Shown piece after piece: positions 1 through 7,968 of a stretch of 64,000 nucleotides of DNA (position 1 is its first letter; every line of letters starts with the position of its first letter). The notes under the pieces are model-generated. The model made no database searches, was not told the origin of the DNA, and saw only the letters and a list, made by a program, of their open reading frames with translations. Position numbers and translations under genes: made by a program. This DNA comes from Defluviitaleaceae bacterium (lineage in GTDB: Bacteria; Bacillota; Clostridia; Lachnospirales; UBA5962). The DNA lies in contig WRBA01000011.1 in NCBI GenBank assembly GCA_009779915.1, positions 1 through 64,000 on the forward strand, given 5' to 3'.

Positions 1-1
1 G

Positions 2-1123
2 CATGTATTGGTTGTAGACGAAAATGTTTCCCATAACATCGTCCGTATCTTCGAGATGTACCTTGGCGGTAAGACAGCCAGAGCCATAGCGGATATGTTC
101 AATCGTGAAGGCATACTCACCGCCAACGAATACTACTACAGTAGCATCGGAAAACCAAGCCCGTTTCTTAATTACAAGAACAAGTGGGGTAGCGCAACCA
201 TAATGAACATCATCAAGAACCCTGCCTACTATGGTGCGGTGGCGAACGGTAAACGTGCGGTTAAGTCGTTTAAGAACAAGACGATTGTACGGAAACCAGC
301 CGATGAATGGATTATCGTTGAGGATACCCATACGCCAATAGTCAGCAAGGCCATGTGGCTGGAGGCTCAGGAAGTTGGTAAGCGTAATGACAAGCAGACT
401 GTGCGACGCAGCGCAAGCGGCGAGGTAAGTTTATTCGCCGGCATCATAAAATGTGCAGACTGTGGAAGCAATCTTGTTTTTAACCGTAAAACCCTAAAAG
501 CCGGCACAAGAGAATTTTTTCGGTGCAGCACCTACACCCAAAAAGGGAGAGATGTGTGTCCTATGCACAATGTTGACTACGATACCCTGTACCAAGCTGT
601 ACTAGCAAGTATTCGGCAGTACGCCGTCCTTGCCGTGGAGGATGAAAAGAGGCTCATTGACCAGATTTTGAAATCTAATGATGAGTTCAAAGCCAAGAAT
701 CTTCAACGGTATGAAAAAAATATCCGTGAAGCAATGAATCGGATAAGGGAAATTGACGGACTACTTCAAAATATGTACGAAGATAAAATCGCCGGGGAAA
801 TTACCGCCGACATCTTCAAACGTATGTCGCAGAAATACAGGGAAGAACAAACGCGGCTCATTGATGAAGTCGAACAGCTTGAGGCTGAACTCGCCGAGTG
901 TCAGCGTGTTGAAAAGGATTTGACCAGGTGGATAACTCGCGTCAAAGAGTGCCTGACCATAGACAGCCTCACAAGGGCTATCGTGGTTGAACTGATCGAT
1001 AGGATTGAAGTGTCCGAGGTCTACGATGTGGACGGCGAGAAAAATTTGGACATCGCCATCAACTACAGGTTTGGGCTTCCGGGCAGCAATCCAACACCGG
1101 GACAAAAAAATAGAGCTTGCTGA
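2..1123 (+). CDS. Large serine recombinase, C-terminal part (5' end outside window)
   Basis: The reading frame is open to the first base of the window, so the N-terminal resolvase catalytic domain lies upstream and is not visible. What remains is the recombinase DNA-binding domain (about residues 5-120, with ARAIADMFNREGI and a KNPAYYG-type motif), a zinc-ribbon (CADCGSNL, then FRCST and CPMH, about 155-190) and a long coiled coil (about 215-315). This is the standard C-terminal layout of large serine integrases. GC content is visibly higher than in the neighbouring genes, which fits acquired DNA. The gene stops 120 bp before the 3' end of tRNA-Ser, so it probably marks the end of an integrated element. 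Family assignment is firm; the element itself cannot be identified. Confidence 0.9.
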   Translation, partial: HVLVVDENVSHNIVRIFEMYLGGKTARAIADMFNREGILTANEYYYSSIGKPSPFLNYKNKWGSATIMNIIKNPAYYGAVANGKRAVKSFKNKTIVRKPADEWIIVEDTHTPIVSKAMWLEAQEVGKRNDKQTVRRSASGEVSLFAGIIKCADCGSNLVFNRKTLKAGTREFFRCSTYTQKGRDVCPMHNVDYDTLYQAVLASIRQYAVLAVEDEKRLIDQILKSNDEFKAKNLQRYEKNIREAMNRIREIDGLLQNMYEDKIAGEITADIFKRMSQKYREEQTRLIDEVEQLEAELAECQRVEKDLTRWITRVKECLTIDSLTRAIVVELIDRIEVSEVYDVDGEKNLDIAINYRFGLPGSNPTPGQKNRAC

Positions 1124-1180
1124 TTCCCCTCGCCAAAGGAAACATCAGTAAAGCTCTATGATGTCTCACCAATACCCAAA

Positions 1181-1249
1181 AGATATTAGCGACAAGACGG
1201 AGATACAGAGAACATCACTAATATCCAGATATTAGTGACTGTACGGAGA
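1181..1249. repeat. Imperfect direct repeat plus perfect palindrome at element/tRNA-Ser boundary
   Basis: Two 23-bp copies (1181-1203 and 1227-1249) share AGATATTAGYGAC followed three bases later by ACGGAGA, with four mismatches. The second copy runs into the tRNA-Ser acceptor stem. Overlapping it is a 10-bp perfect inverted repeat, TCACTAATAT/ATATTAGTGA, with a 4-nt loop (1215-1238). There is no T-tract, so a terminator is unlikely. The position between recombinase stop and tRNA suggests attachment-site or recombinase-binding sequence. That role is inference. Confidence 0.55.
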
Positions 1250-1331
1250 AGGGGGGATTTGAACCCCCGCGCCGATTTCCCGGCCTATGCCCTTAGCAGG
1301 GGCACCTCTTCAGCCACTTGAGTACTTCTCC
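1244..1331 (-). tRNA. tRNA-Ser(GCT)
   Basis: Read on the minus strand, the 5' GGAGAAG (1331-1325) pairs with the 3' CTTCTCC (1251-1245), followed by discriminator G. The anticodon stem TGCCC/GGGCA encloses loop CTGCTAA, giving anticodon GCT. A long variable arm (GCCGGGAAATCGGC region) and the T-loop GTTCAAATC are present, as expected for a class II serine tRNA. The 3' CCA is not encoded. The 3' end abuts the repeat described for the recombinase boundary. Confidence 0.95.
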
Positions 1332-1417
1332 AATGAACCAAGCTGCATTAGCGAGTGATGGAGTTGCGTGCCTATTCCGGCAAAATCTGGAACTCCCCTT
1401 TAACTTGCAGCTTGTAT

Positions 1418-1446
1418 AGTATAAATTAGAGCAATGATTTTGTCAA
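1418..1446 (-). promoter_or_regulatory. Promoter of tRNA-Ser
   Basis: On the minus strand a perfect -35 TTGACA (1446-1441), a 17-bp spacer and a -10 TATACT (1423-1418) precede the tRNA by about 80 bp. This gives the tRNA its own transcript despite the co-oriented operon upstream. Confidence 0.75.
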
Positions 1447-1489
1447 TAGTTATGCTTGTTTTTTAGCAAAGTTTTAGGTTATACTGCCA

Positions 1490-2656
1490 CTACCCTAATC
1501 CCGGCATCGCTCTATACTCCTCCTTAAGTGCTTCAAGTATCTCCTCAAGATTTTTTTGATACTCCTTATAATTGCCTTTTGCCTTTTTCACTTTTCCCAT
1601 TTCAAGAAGAGCGTGTTTATTGTCTTTATCCGCATACAGTGCCATAGATGCCGCTAATTCAGCCTTATCCAATTCGTAATTTTTCCTGCGGTATTTGGAT
1701 AATATTGCTAAAAGCTCAGGAGATTTATCTTTATCACCGGAAAATATAGCCTTTTCCATAGATTTAACAGCAGCGGCATTATCTCCAAGAGCTTCATACA
1801 CTGCAGCCTGATTTACGAAAAACTCTTTATTTTTTGTATCAATCCTCTCAAGCACCTCAAGAGCCTTACTAAACTTACGCTGCTTAGTATAAGCGGCTAC
1901 GAGAGCATAGTAATAAAAAGAATCCGGCTCAAGTTTTATGGCCCTTTCATAATGATTTACCGCCTCTGTAATATTCCCGCACTCTAATGCCAGCTTACCG
2001 TACAAATAATCAATTACAGCCCGCTCCCCATCTTTTTCAGCCTTTTTAAGATATTTAAAAGCACCTTCAAAATCTCCGCTTAAAATAAGGGCTTCAGCAT
2101 AATTTATAATAATATTAAAATCATTACCATCCATCTCATATGCTTTTGTAAGATGATACACCGCCTCATTATAACGCCCCAATTGCATAAGGCATATACC
2201 CATATTGTTTAAAAGCTTAGGCTTCTTAGCCCCTTCCAAGGCTTTTTTATAGTGATAATAAGCTTTCTCAGGCTCTTTATTTCTCATAAGCTTATCACCT
2301 ATACTGCCTTCGCGTTCCCACTCAAGCTGATTCTCCCAAACATCCACTTCGTATTTTAGCTTATTAAGTTCTTCCACACTATAAAAGTCCGTAAGAGAAA
2401 GAAATTTAAGAAGCCGCTCTCCCTTTGAGTCTAACTTTAAAAGTTCAGCAATTTTAGCTGCTAAAAGTTTTTGGTCAAGGTCGTCATTTACCCAAAGTAT
2501 AAACCTTTTGGATAAAAAACTTCCAAGGGACTCTTTCCAATTTTTATAAATATAATACAATGCCTCCTCAAAGGTATATACCTCTATATCAGTACCTGAA
2601 AATTTATACGGCACAATATTATCCTCTTGATTTATAGAAAGTAATATGCGAGACAT
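1490..2656 (-). CDS. TPR-repeat protein, last gene of the Hsp70 operon
   Basis: A 388-residue soluble protein with no signal peptide. The N-terminal 120 residues are not recognised. From about residue 125 to the end there are consecutive tetratricopeptide repeats, for example PKLLNNMGICLMQLGRYNEA and VNHYERAIKLEPDSFYYYAL. TPR arrays are protein-protein adaptors and in eukaryotes dock Hsp70/Hsp90 tails. Here the neighbouring Hsp70s have no EEVD tail, so any docking would be by another route (inference). It starts 13 bp after the Hsp70-vWA gene and is clearly in the same transcription unit. No convincing terminator is seen after it; the tRNA-Ser gene follows in the same direction. Confidence 0.85.
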   Translation of the reverse strand: MSRILLSINQEDNIVPYKFSGTDIEVYTFEEALYYIYKNWKESLGSFLSKRFILWVNDDLDQKLLAAKIAELLKLDSKGERLLKFLSLTDFYSVEELNKLKYEVDVWENQLEWEREGSIGDKLMRNKEPEKAYYHYKKALEGAKKPKLLNNMGICLMQLGRYNEAVYHLTKAYEMDGNDFNIIINYAEALILSGDFEGAFKYLKKAEKDGERAVIDYLYGKLALECGNITEAVNHYERAIKLEPDSFYYYALVAAYTKQRKFSKALEVLERIDTKNKEFFVNQAAVYEALGDNAAAVKSMEKAIFSGDKDKSPELLAILSKYRRKNYELDKAELAASMALYADKDNKHALLEMGKVKKAKGNYKEYQKNLEEILEALKEEYRAMPGLG

Positions 2657-2669
2657 TGTAAATCACCCC

Positions 2670-4748
2670 TTACAGCCTTATAAGCTCAGCAATGCTAAGT
2701 GCTATATTGTCAAGTATGTCATAAAATTTATCTTTAAGGTCATAATATTTGCCTCCCGTTTCTATAAGAGGGGTATAGGCTTCCAAAGATTCCTTATCTT
2801 TTTTCGCTGCAACATAGGTGGTAACCCCGCGCCTCTCCAACATATCTCTTATATCCTCAATATATCGCCCATTGGCAGTAGGCACATGAGGAGGTGCGTC
2901 AGTTATGAGTATGAAAATATTTTTATCCCCTTCATACTCTGTTTTAGAATTTAAGAGAGCAATTCCCGTCTCAAGAGCATCCAAGCTGGATTCAGGAATA
3001 TCCCCGCCGTAATATTTTGGAAGCATTTTAACCTGATTTTGAAACTTTTCCACATCATTGGTAAAATCGTATACCTTCGGCTTTTCCTTCTCACCTAAAT
3101 CCCCAAAACCAATAAGCCCAAGCTCAAACTCAGCTCCTTTTGACTGTAAAAGCCCTGCAAACTCAATAGCCCTGTCTTTAACACCATTTATATAGGTATC
3201 CATGGAGCCTGTTGTATCGATAATAAATACTACCCGCACATTATCAACATACTCCAGTGACTCTGACTTTTCAGGAGGGGGCATCTCCTTAGTTCTGTCA
3301 AAAACACCTTTTTCTGCTATACCGCTTTTTAAGTCTCTTACATAAACTTCAAATATATTATTTTCATCTAAAGCATATGTTAACTCAACACGCCCGGAAC
3401 CTTCAAGCCCTTTTAATGAAACAGAGCCGATATATTTCTTATCATCTTCATATCCCGCGTCCCATTGGTATAAATCCACATTAACAGAGGAAGCCCCTTG
3501 CATAGTAGCAAAATTTGCATCACTTACAGAGCATGGAATAGCAGTACCTATAGGTATTATAGGTATTAGTCCTTTCTCCATACTATCAAGGTCAATAATT
3601 GCTTGAGTACCTAATATATGCCTGGTTACCTGCCCAACCGATACATTAGAACCTGGCAGATGGATCAAATAATTATATATAGCAGCACCCATAGCAACAC
3701 TTTTAGCCGGATCTGTTGCCATATAAGGCTCTTTTATAAACCCTGCAACCATCCTCTTAACCATAGGTATAAGAGTCGAACCCCCTACTAAAATAACCTT
3801 AGATATCTCATCAGGGGATTTAACCGCCCTCGCAAGAGCTTCCTCGATTATTTCTTTACTCCTATCCACATAAGGTCTGAGCATTGCTTCAAATTCTTCA
3901 CGAGCAATTTCAACGTTTAAACTTAGGGGCACACCGTCAGCTATTATAAGAGGGCTTACTTTAGCAGAAGCTGTATGAGAGACAGACAGCCTTTTTTTAA
4001 TACTTTCCGCTTCATACTTAAGCTTTTGATTAACTTGAAGTCTGGAAAAAGTATCCAGTTCATCTAAATCTATATTATGCTCTTCCCTAAATTTTTCTTT
4101 AAAAAACTTAATAAGCAAGGCATCAAAATTATCGCCGCCTAAATTCATATCTCCAACATCAGACAGTTCTTGAAAAACTTCCTGCCCGTAAGCATCTCTG
4201 GAAACTTTTAACACGCACACATCAAATGTGCCGCCTCCAAGATCATATACCATAATAGTTTGAGCATAACCTTGTTTGTATCCATATTCAATTGCCGCCG
4301 CTAAAGGTTCACTCATAAGGTATACATCTTTAAAGCCGGCTAAAAGCCCTGCCTGTTTGGTAGCATAAATTTGCCTGTCATTAAAATATGCCGGATGAGT
4401 AATTACAACCTCATTAAATTCCTTCCCTGCCTGCTCTTCGGCGGCTAATTTTAAGCTTAGTAAAATATCCGCCGAAATCTCTTCAGGCAGCTTACTAAAT
4501 TCGCCAAGTACTACAGGCTCTGTATCCCCCATAAGCTTTTTAACAGAAGCAATGGTGGTCTCAGGATAAATTATGGCACCTTCTTTAGCTTCCTGTCCTA
4601 CCAAAACCCCTTCTTCGGAATAGTTGACAACAGAAGGCAGTATTTCCTCCACTCCATCAGTTTTCACTATTTGGATTTCATCAGTTTTATCATCATAAAT
4701 TACGGCTACAGAATTTGTAGTACCTAAATCTATGCCTAAATAACTCAT
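2670..4748 (-). CDS. Hsp70-vWA fusion protein
   Basis: A 692-residue protein. The Hsp70 nucleotide-binding domain (about 1-370) keeps the key residues: GIDLGTTNS (5-13), Lys70 at the catalytic lysine position, Glu147 of SEPLAAA, DLGGGTFD (169-176) and an adenosine loop VILVGGSTLIP. A beta substrate-binding domain follows (about 375-490). Instead of the helical lid there is a von Willebrand A domain (about 504-692) with MIDAS-type DTTGSMD (from Asp511), a GGDIPES segment and LITDAPP. The start overlaps the upstream gene by one base (TAATG), indicating translational coupling. vWA domains bind partners through a metal ion and often accompany AAA+ or chaperone ATPases. The partner is unknown. The family calls are secure; function is not. 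Confidence 0.9.
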   Translation of the reverse strand: MSYLGIDLGTTNSVAVIYDDKTDEIQIVKTDGVEEILPSVVNYSEEGVLVGQEAKEGAIIYPETTIASVKKLMGDTEPVVLGEFSKLPEEISADILLSLKLAAEEQAGKEFNEVVITHPAYFNDRQIYATKQAGLLAGFKDVYLMSEPLAAAIEYGYKQGYAQTIMVYDLGGGTFDVCVLKVSRDAYGQEVFQELSDVGDMNLGGDNFDALLIKFFKEKFREEHNIDLDELDTFSRLQVNQKLKYEAESIKKRLSVSHTASAKVSPLIIADGVPLSLNVEIAREEFEAMLRPYVDRSKEIIEEALARAVKSPDEISKVILVGGSTLIPMVKRMVAGFIKEPYMATDPAKSVAMGAAIYNYLIHLPGSNVSVGQVTRHILGTQAIIDLDSMEKGLIPIIPIGTAIPCSVSDANFATMQGASSVNVDLYQWDAGYEDDKKYIGSVSLKGLEGSGRVELTYALDENNIFEVYVRDLKSGIAEKGVFDRTKEMPPPEKSESLEYVDNVRVVFIIDTTGSMDTYINGVKDRAIEFAGLLQSKGAEFELGLIGFGDLGEKEKPKVYDFTNDVEKFQNQVKMLPKYYGGDIPESSLDALETGIALLNSKTEYEGDKNIFILITDAPPHVPTANGRYIEDIRDMLERRGVTTYVAAKKDKESLEAYTPLIETGGKYYDLKDKFYDILDNIALSIAELIRL

Positions 4749-6379
4749 TATTTACCCCCTCCTACACTTGTCTTTAAAAACCTGCTTGGATCAAATTCTT
4801 CATTGTATCCACTTGGCTCAAATTCACCTGTATATCCCAAATCCTCAACGGCACCTTTTATTAGCCCGCCTTCCTCTTTTGCTAATAGGGTTACTCTAAG
4901 CCTTGTCTTACCCATTGGTCTTTGGGGAAGGTTCGAAACCAGCACATCTCCTATAAGCTTGCAATTTTCATGTTTATCCTCTTTGTCAATCCGCTCTAAT
5001 ATCCTTAAATCAAATGTAGTCATATCTTCATCATTTTCTCCCGAGAGAGTAAAAATATGGCTTTTTTTCGCAAGAGAGTATGGTGTTCCTCGTCTTATCA
5101 TTGTAAAAAACTCCTTTTTGCCTCCCGAAATTATTTCAAGACCTATATCATGGGCAACAGTTGCCTCAAATTCCACCTTAGGCACTAGTGTTTCCATTTC
5201 AGACTCAGTTAAAATACCCATTTTCATAGCTGCATAATAAGATGCGCCTAAAGAAATATCAAGAGCCGGCCGCTCAGATGTATAAATTTTTTCTTCGTCA
5301 TTAAATATGTTCTTAAGCATTTCCTTAACCCAAGGCATTTGAGATGAGCCGCCTTCTAAAAGGACTTTGCTTATATCTTGCGAAACAATCGCACCTTCAT
5401 AAGCTTCCCTAAGGGTTTTTTGAACAAGCCTGGTTGTTTTATCTATAAAATCGGCTATAAGCTCTTCAAAATCTTCACGGCTTAAGGAGCTTACAAAAGG
5501 AGGTATACAGAATGTAAAAGGTATTCTAAAGGATTTTACCCCTGAAAGCCGCTCTTTAGCCTCCCTGCTTCTCAAAATTAACTCAGCTTGATTTTCTAAG
5601 CTGATATTATCTTTAGAGCTCCCAATTTTCTCATAAATAAGCTCATAACATTTACAGAGAATACTCTCATCAATATTATCACCGCCGTGGTAGGCTTCGC
5701 CCCCTTCGGATATAACTTTCATTTTTATATGCCTATCATCTTTTTCAATTACATGAAATACAGTTATATCAAGTGTGCCGCCGCCAAAGTCAAAAACCAT
5801 CAGTTTCTCACCGTATTCGATATTATGCCTGTAATTATAGGCAAGGGCGGCTGCCTTAGGCTCCTCAATAAGGCAAATCAGCTTATCTTTAAACCCTGCA
5901 ATTTCACAAGCTTTCATTGTAGCTTTTTTCGCCCCGTCATCAAAATCATAAGGGACACTGACTACAAGAGCAGCAATCTCTGCCTTAGGGTTTAAATCGT
6001 AAACAAATGATACAAGCTCCTTAATTATTTTAGCTGATATATCCTCCGGCAAATAGCTTTTACCATCTATAATAATCTTTTCATCTGTCCCTATTTTACG
6101 TTTTATACTGCGAATAGTATTTTCAGGATATATTTTCATGGAGCGGTAAGCTTCCTCCCCTATTATCCACTCCTTGTTATCAGGTCTAAATTGCACTACA
6201 GAAGGCATTGGAATTTTCCCAAACCCACCTGATATATCTATAGGCTCCGCTCTCCCACTCTGCATATTCCAATAACTTATAACAGAATTAGTCGTACCCA
6301 AATCAATCCCAAGAATATAATAATTTTCAGGCAGCTTACCTTTTTCTTTAATTACTTGTTTGTAATACTCCCAATTCAC
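4748..6379 (-). CDS. Hsp70-family protein with intact ATPase motifs, no lid
   Basis: A 543-residue Hsp70-type protein with a 20-residue N-terminal extension. GIDLGTTNS (24-32), catalytic-lysine equivalent Lys93 in SIKRKIG, Glu173 in IEEPKAAALA, DFGGGTLD (197-204) and VLLEGGSSQMP are all present, so ATP binding and hydrolysis look possible. The C-terminal 150 residues resemble a shortened beta substrate domain; the helical lid is missing. It is most similar to the neighbouring gene at 6380-7948: both share SGGxG, MP and an NPKAEIA segment in register, suggesting tandem duplication. It directly abuts that gene and overlaps the next by one base. Confidence 0.88.
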   Translation of the reverse strand: MNWEYYKQVIKEKGKLPENYYILGIDLGTTNSVISYWNMQSGRAEPIDISGGFGKIPMPSVVQFRPDNKEWIIGEEAYRSMKIYPENTIRSIKRKIGTDEKIIIDGKSYLPEDISAKIIKELVSFVYDLNPKAEIAALVVSVPYDFDDGAKKATMKACEIAGFKDKLICLIEEPKAAALAYNYRHNIEYGEKLMVFDFGGGTLDITVFHVIEKDDRHIKMKVISEGGEAYHGGDNIDESILCKCYELIYEKIGSSKDNISLENQAELILRSREAKERLSGVKSFRIPFTFCIPPFVSSLSREDFEELIADFIDKTTRLVQKTLREAYEGAIVSQDISKVLLEGGSSQMPWVKEMLKNIFNDEEKIYTSERPALDISLGASYYAAMKMGILTESEMETLVPKVEFEATVAHDIGLEIISGGKKEFFTMIRRGTPYSLAKKSHIFTLSGENDEDMTTFDLRILERIDKEDKHENCKLIGDVLVSNLPQRPMGKTRLRVTLLAKEEGGLIKGAVEDLGYTGEFEPSGYNEEFDPSRFLKTSVGGGK

Positions 6380-7948
6380 CTAAGATGCACCTCCAGCCTG
6401 GCTGACTTTAATCCGCACCTCTCCACTCGCCCCGCTTGTATGTAAAAATTCCCCAAAGCCTTTATCTTCTATACGAACTTTTAATATTTTAGGCTCCACA
6501 TGGGAAAACTCGAGAGAAATTTGCCTAATATCCGAAAAAGAAGGTAAATCACCTAGTGAAACGCTGCCTATTTCTGTCATATAGCCTGTATCGTCTCTCT
6601 CATGGATTTTTATTTTAAACTCTCCACCTTTAACATCTCTTGCTGTTAGCTTTAAAGTCTTTACACCCTGCCACCAGAAACTGCCTCTCTCAATTACAGG
6701 TAAAAACTTCTTTTCCCCATATGTTTCTATTATAATGCCAATATCTTTCTTAATTTGAAGCCTATCTTCAATCTCAATAGATTTTCCTGTTTCCAGCCCA
6801 AGTTTTGCGGCAGCTATTATTGCCGCACCATGTGCATTTACAGCTTTAGGGTTTTTGTGTATGAAAATATTACTATCCGGAAACAAGTCCTCCATAAGCT
6901 CTCTCACCCAAAGCATTTCAAAACCACCTCCGGTACATAAGAGTGTGGTTATATCACCAAATTCGACACCGCTCCCAGCTCTTTTAAATAAATCAGCAAA
7001 AAAACTCTTAACCCCCAATTTAAAAGGTGTGACAATTTCATTTGCATCTTCTTTGGTAAATATGTACTCTAGGGGCGGATGGACAAAATTATAATAAATT
7101 CTCATACCCTTTTTAGGAATATGGCGTTGAAACAAAGCATCCTTATTTTGGTAAAAAAATATATCTATCTGAGATAATATATCTTGTGCTGCTTTATCTG
7201 CCCCTTCGTTATATATCTTGATAAACTTATCTTTTATACTCTTATCAACTGCCCCCACACTAAGTTTATCATCATAAAAATATGACAGTATATTAGCCGG
7301 TACAGAGTTTTTACCGCTGTTTATCTCATAAATCCCGGCTCGAAGTTCCCGCCCGCCAAAATCCACTAAAAGCAAATTTTCTTTATCCGCTTTTCTGGTA
7401 TAAAAATGAAAGGCAAGGGCACATTCTCTATGAGAAACAAAATCTATAACCTTTTCTGAGCAGCCCGCCTGCTCAAAGGCTTCGGATAACTCCTGCAATG
7501 CTGCATCTGCTATATAGTCAGATACAGAAACAATAATACCTGCTATTTCAGCCTTAGGGTTTATATTTTTAAGATTTTTAACCAGTTCCTCTATATACCT
7601 TGCCAGTATATATGTACCTGATTTAAGCTCATCCCCTATTTTTATGTGAAAATTACTGCCAAGCTTACTCAAAACATTAGAAAGAGATACATCTTCTCCT
7701 GACGGGTCATTTAAAATAGCGTTTTCTCCGAATATCCACTCTTTAGAATTTGTTGTATATTGGAGAGCTGTAGGCATATTAGCACGACCGTACCCTCCTG
7801 AAACATCTATTATTTCCGGAGCTTTGCGCGAAACATCGTAATAACAAATGCTCGAGGCAAAGTCTCCCAAATCTATACCAAGTATAAATTGAGACTCGGA
7901 AATCTCCTTATTCTTTAATATATTTAAAAGATTTGCCTTTAAATTCAT
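6380..7948 (-). CDS. Degenerate Hsp70-like protein (predicted pseudo-ATPase)
   Basis: About 522 residues from the ATG at 7948, chosen because AGAGG lies 7 bases upstream; the frame extends to 7981 but without a good ribosome site. It aligns without gaps at the N-terminus to the neighbour at 4748-6379 (FILGIDLG at 22-28), yet every catalytic position is changed. GTTNS has become GDFAS, the lysine is Leu93, the glutamate position is Ser/His near 172 and GGGTLD has become GGRELR (from 198). The adenosine loop reads CTGGGFEM. I infer a non-hydrolysing or nucleotide-independent paralogue acting as a regulatory subunit. It is not a broken gene: the frame is intact and well placed in the operon. Confidence 0.82.
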   Translation of the reverse strand: MNLKANLLNILKNKEISESQFILGIDLGDFASSICYYDVSRKAPEIIDVSGGYGRANMPTALQYTTNSKEWIFGENAILNDPSGEDVSLSNVLSKLGSNFHIKIGDELKSGTYILARYIEELVKNLKNINPKAEIAGIIVSVSDYIADAALQELSEAFEQAGCSEKVIDFVSHRECALAFHFYTRKADKENLLLVDFGGRELRAGIYEINSGKNSVPANILSYFYDDKLSVGAVDKSIKDKFIKIYNEGADKAAQDILSQIDIFFYQNKDALFQRHIPKKGMRIYYNFVHPPLEYIFTKEDANEIVTPFKLGVKSFFADLFKRAGSGVEFGDITTLLCTGGGFEMLWVRELMEDLFPDSNIFIHKNPKAVNAHGAAIIAAAKLGLETGKSIEIEDRLQIKKDIGIIIETYGEKKFLPVIERGSFWWQGVKTLKLTARDVKGGEFKIKIHERDDTGYMTEIGSVSLGDLPSFSDIRQISLEFSHVEPKILKVRIEDKGFGEFLHTSGASGEVRIKVSQAGGAS

Positions 7949-7968
7949 TATATTACCTCTTTTGTTTT

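Noticed and set aside
1215-1238. Palindrome before tRNA-Ser read as a rho-independent terminator
   Set aside because: The stem is A/T-rich and no T-tract follows on either strand, so a recombination-related role is preferred.
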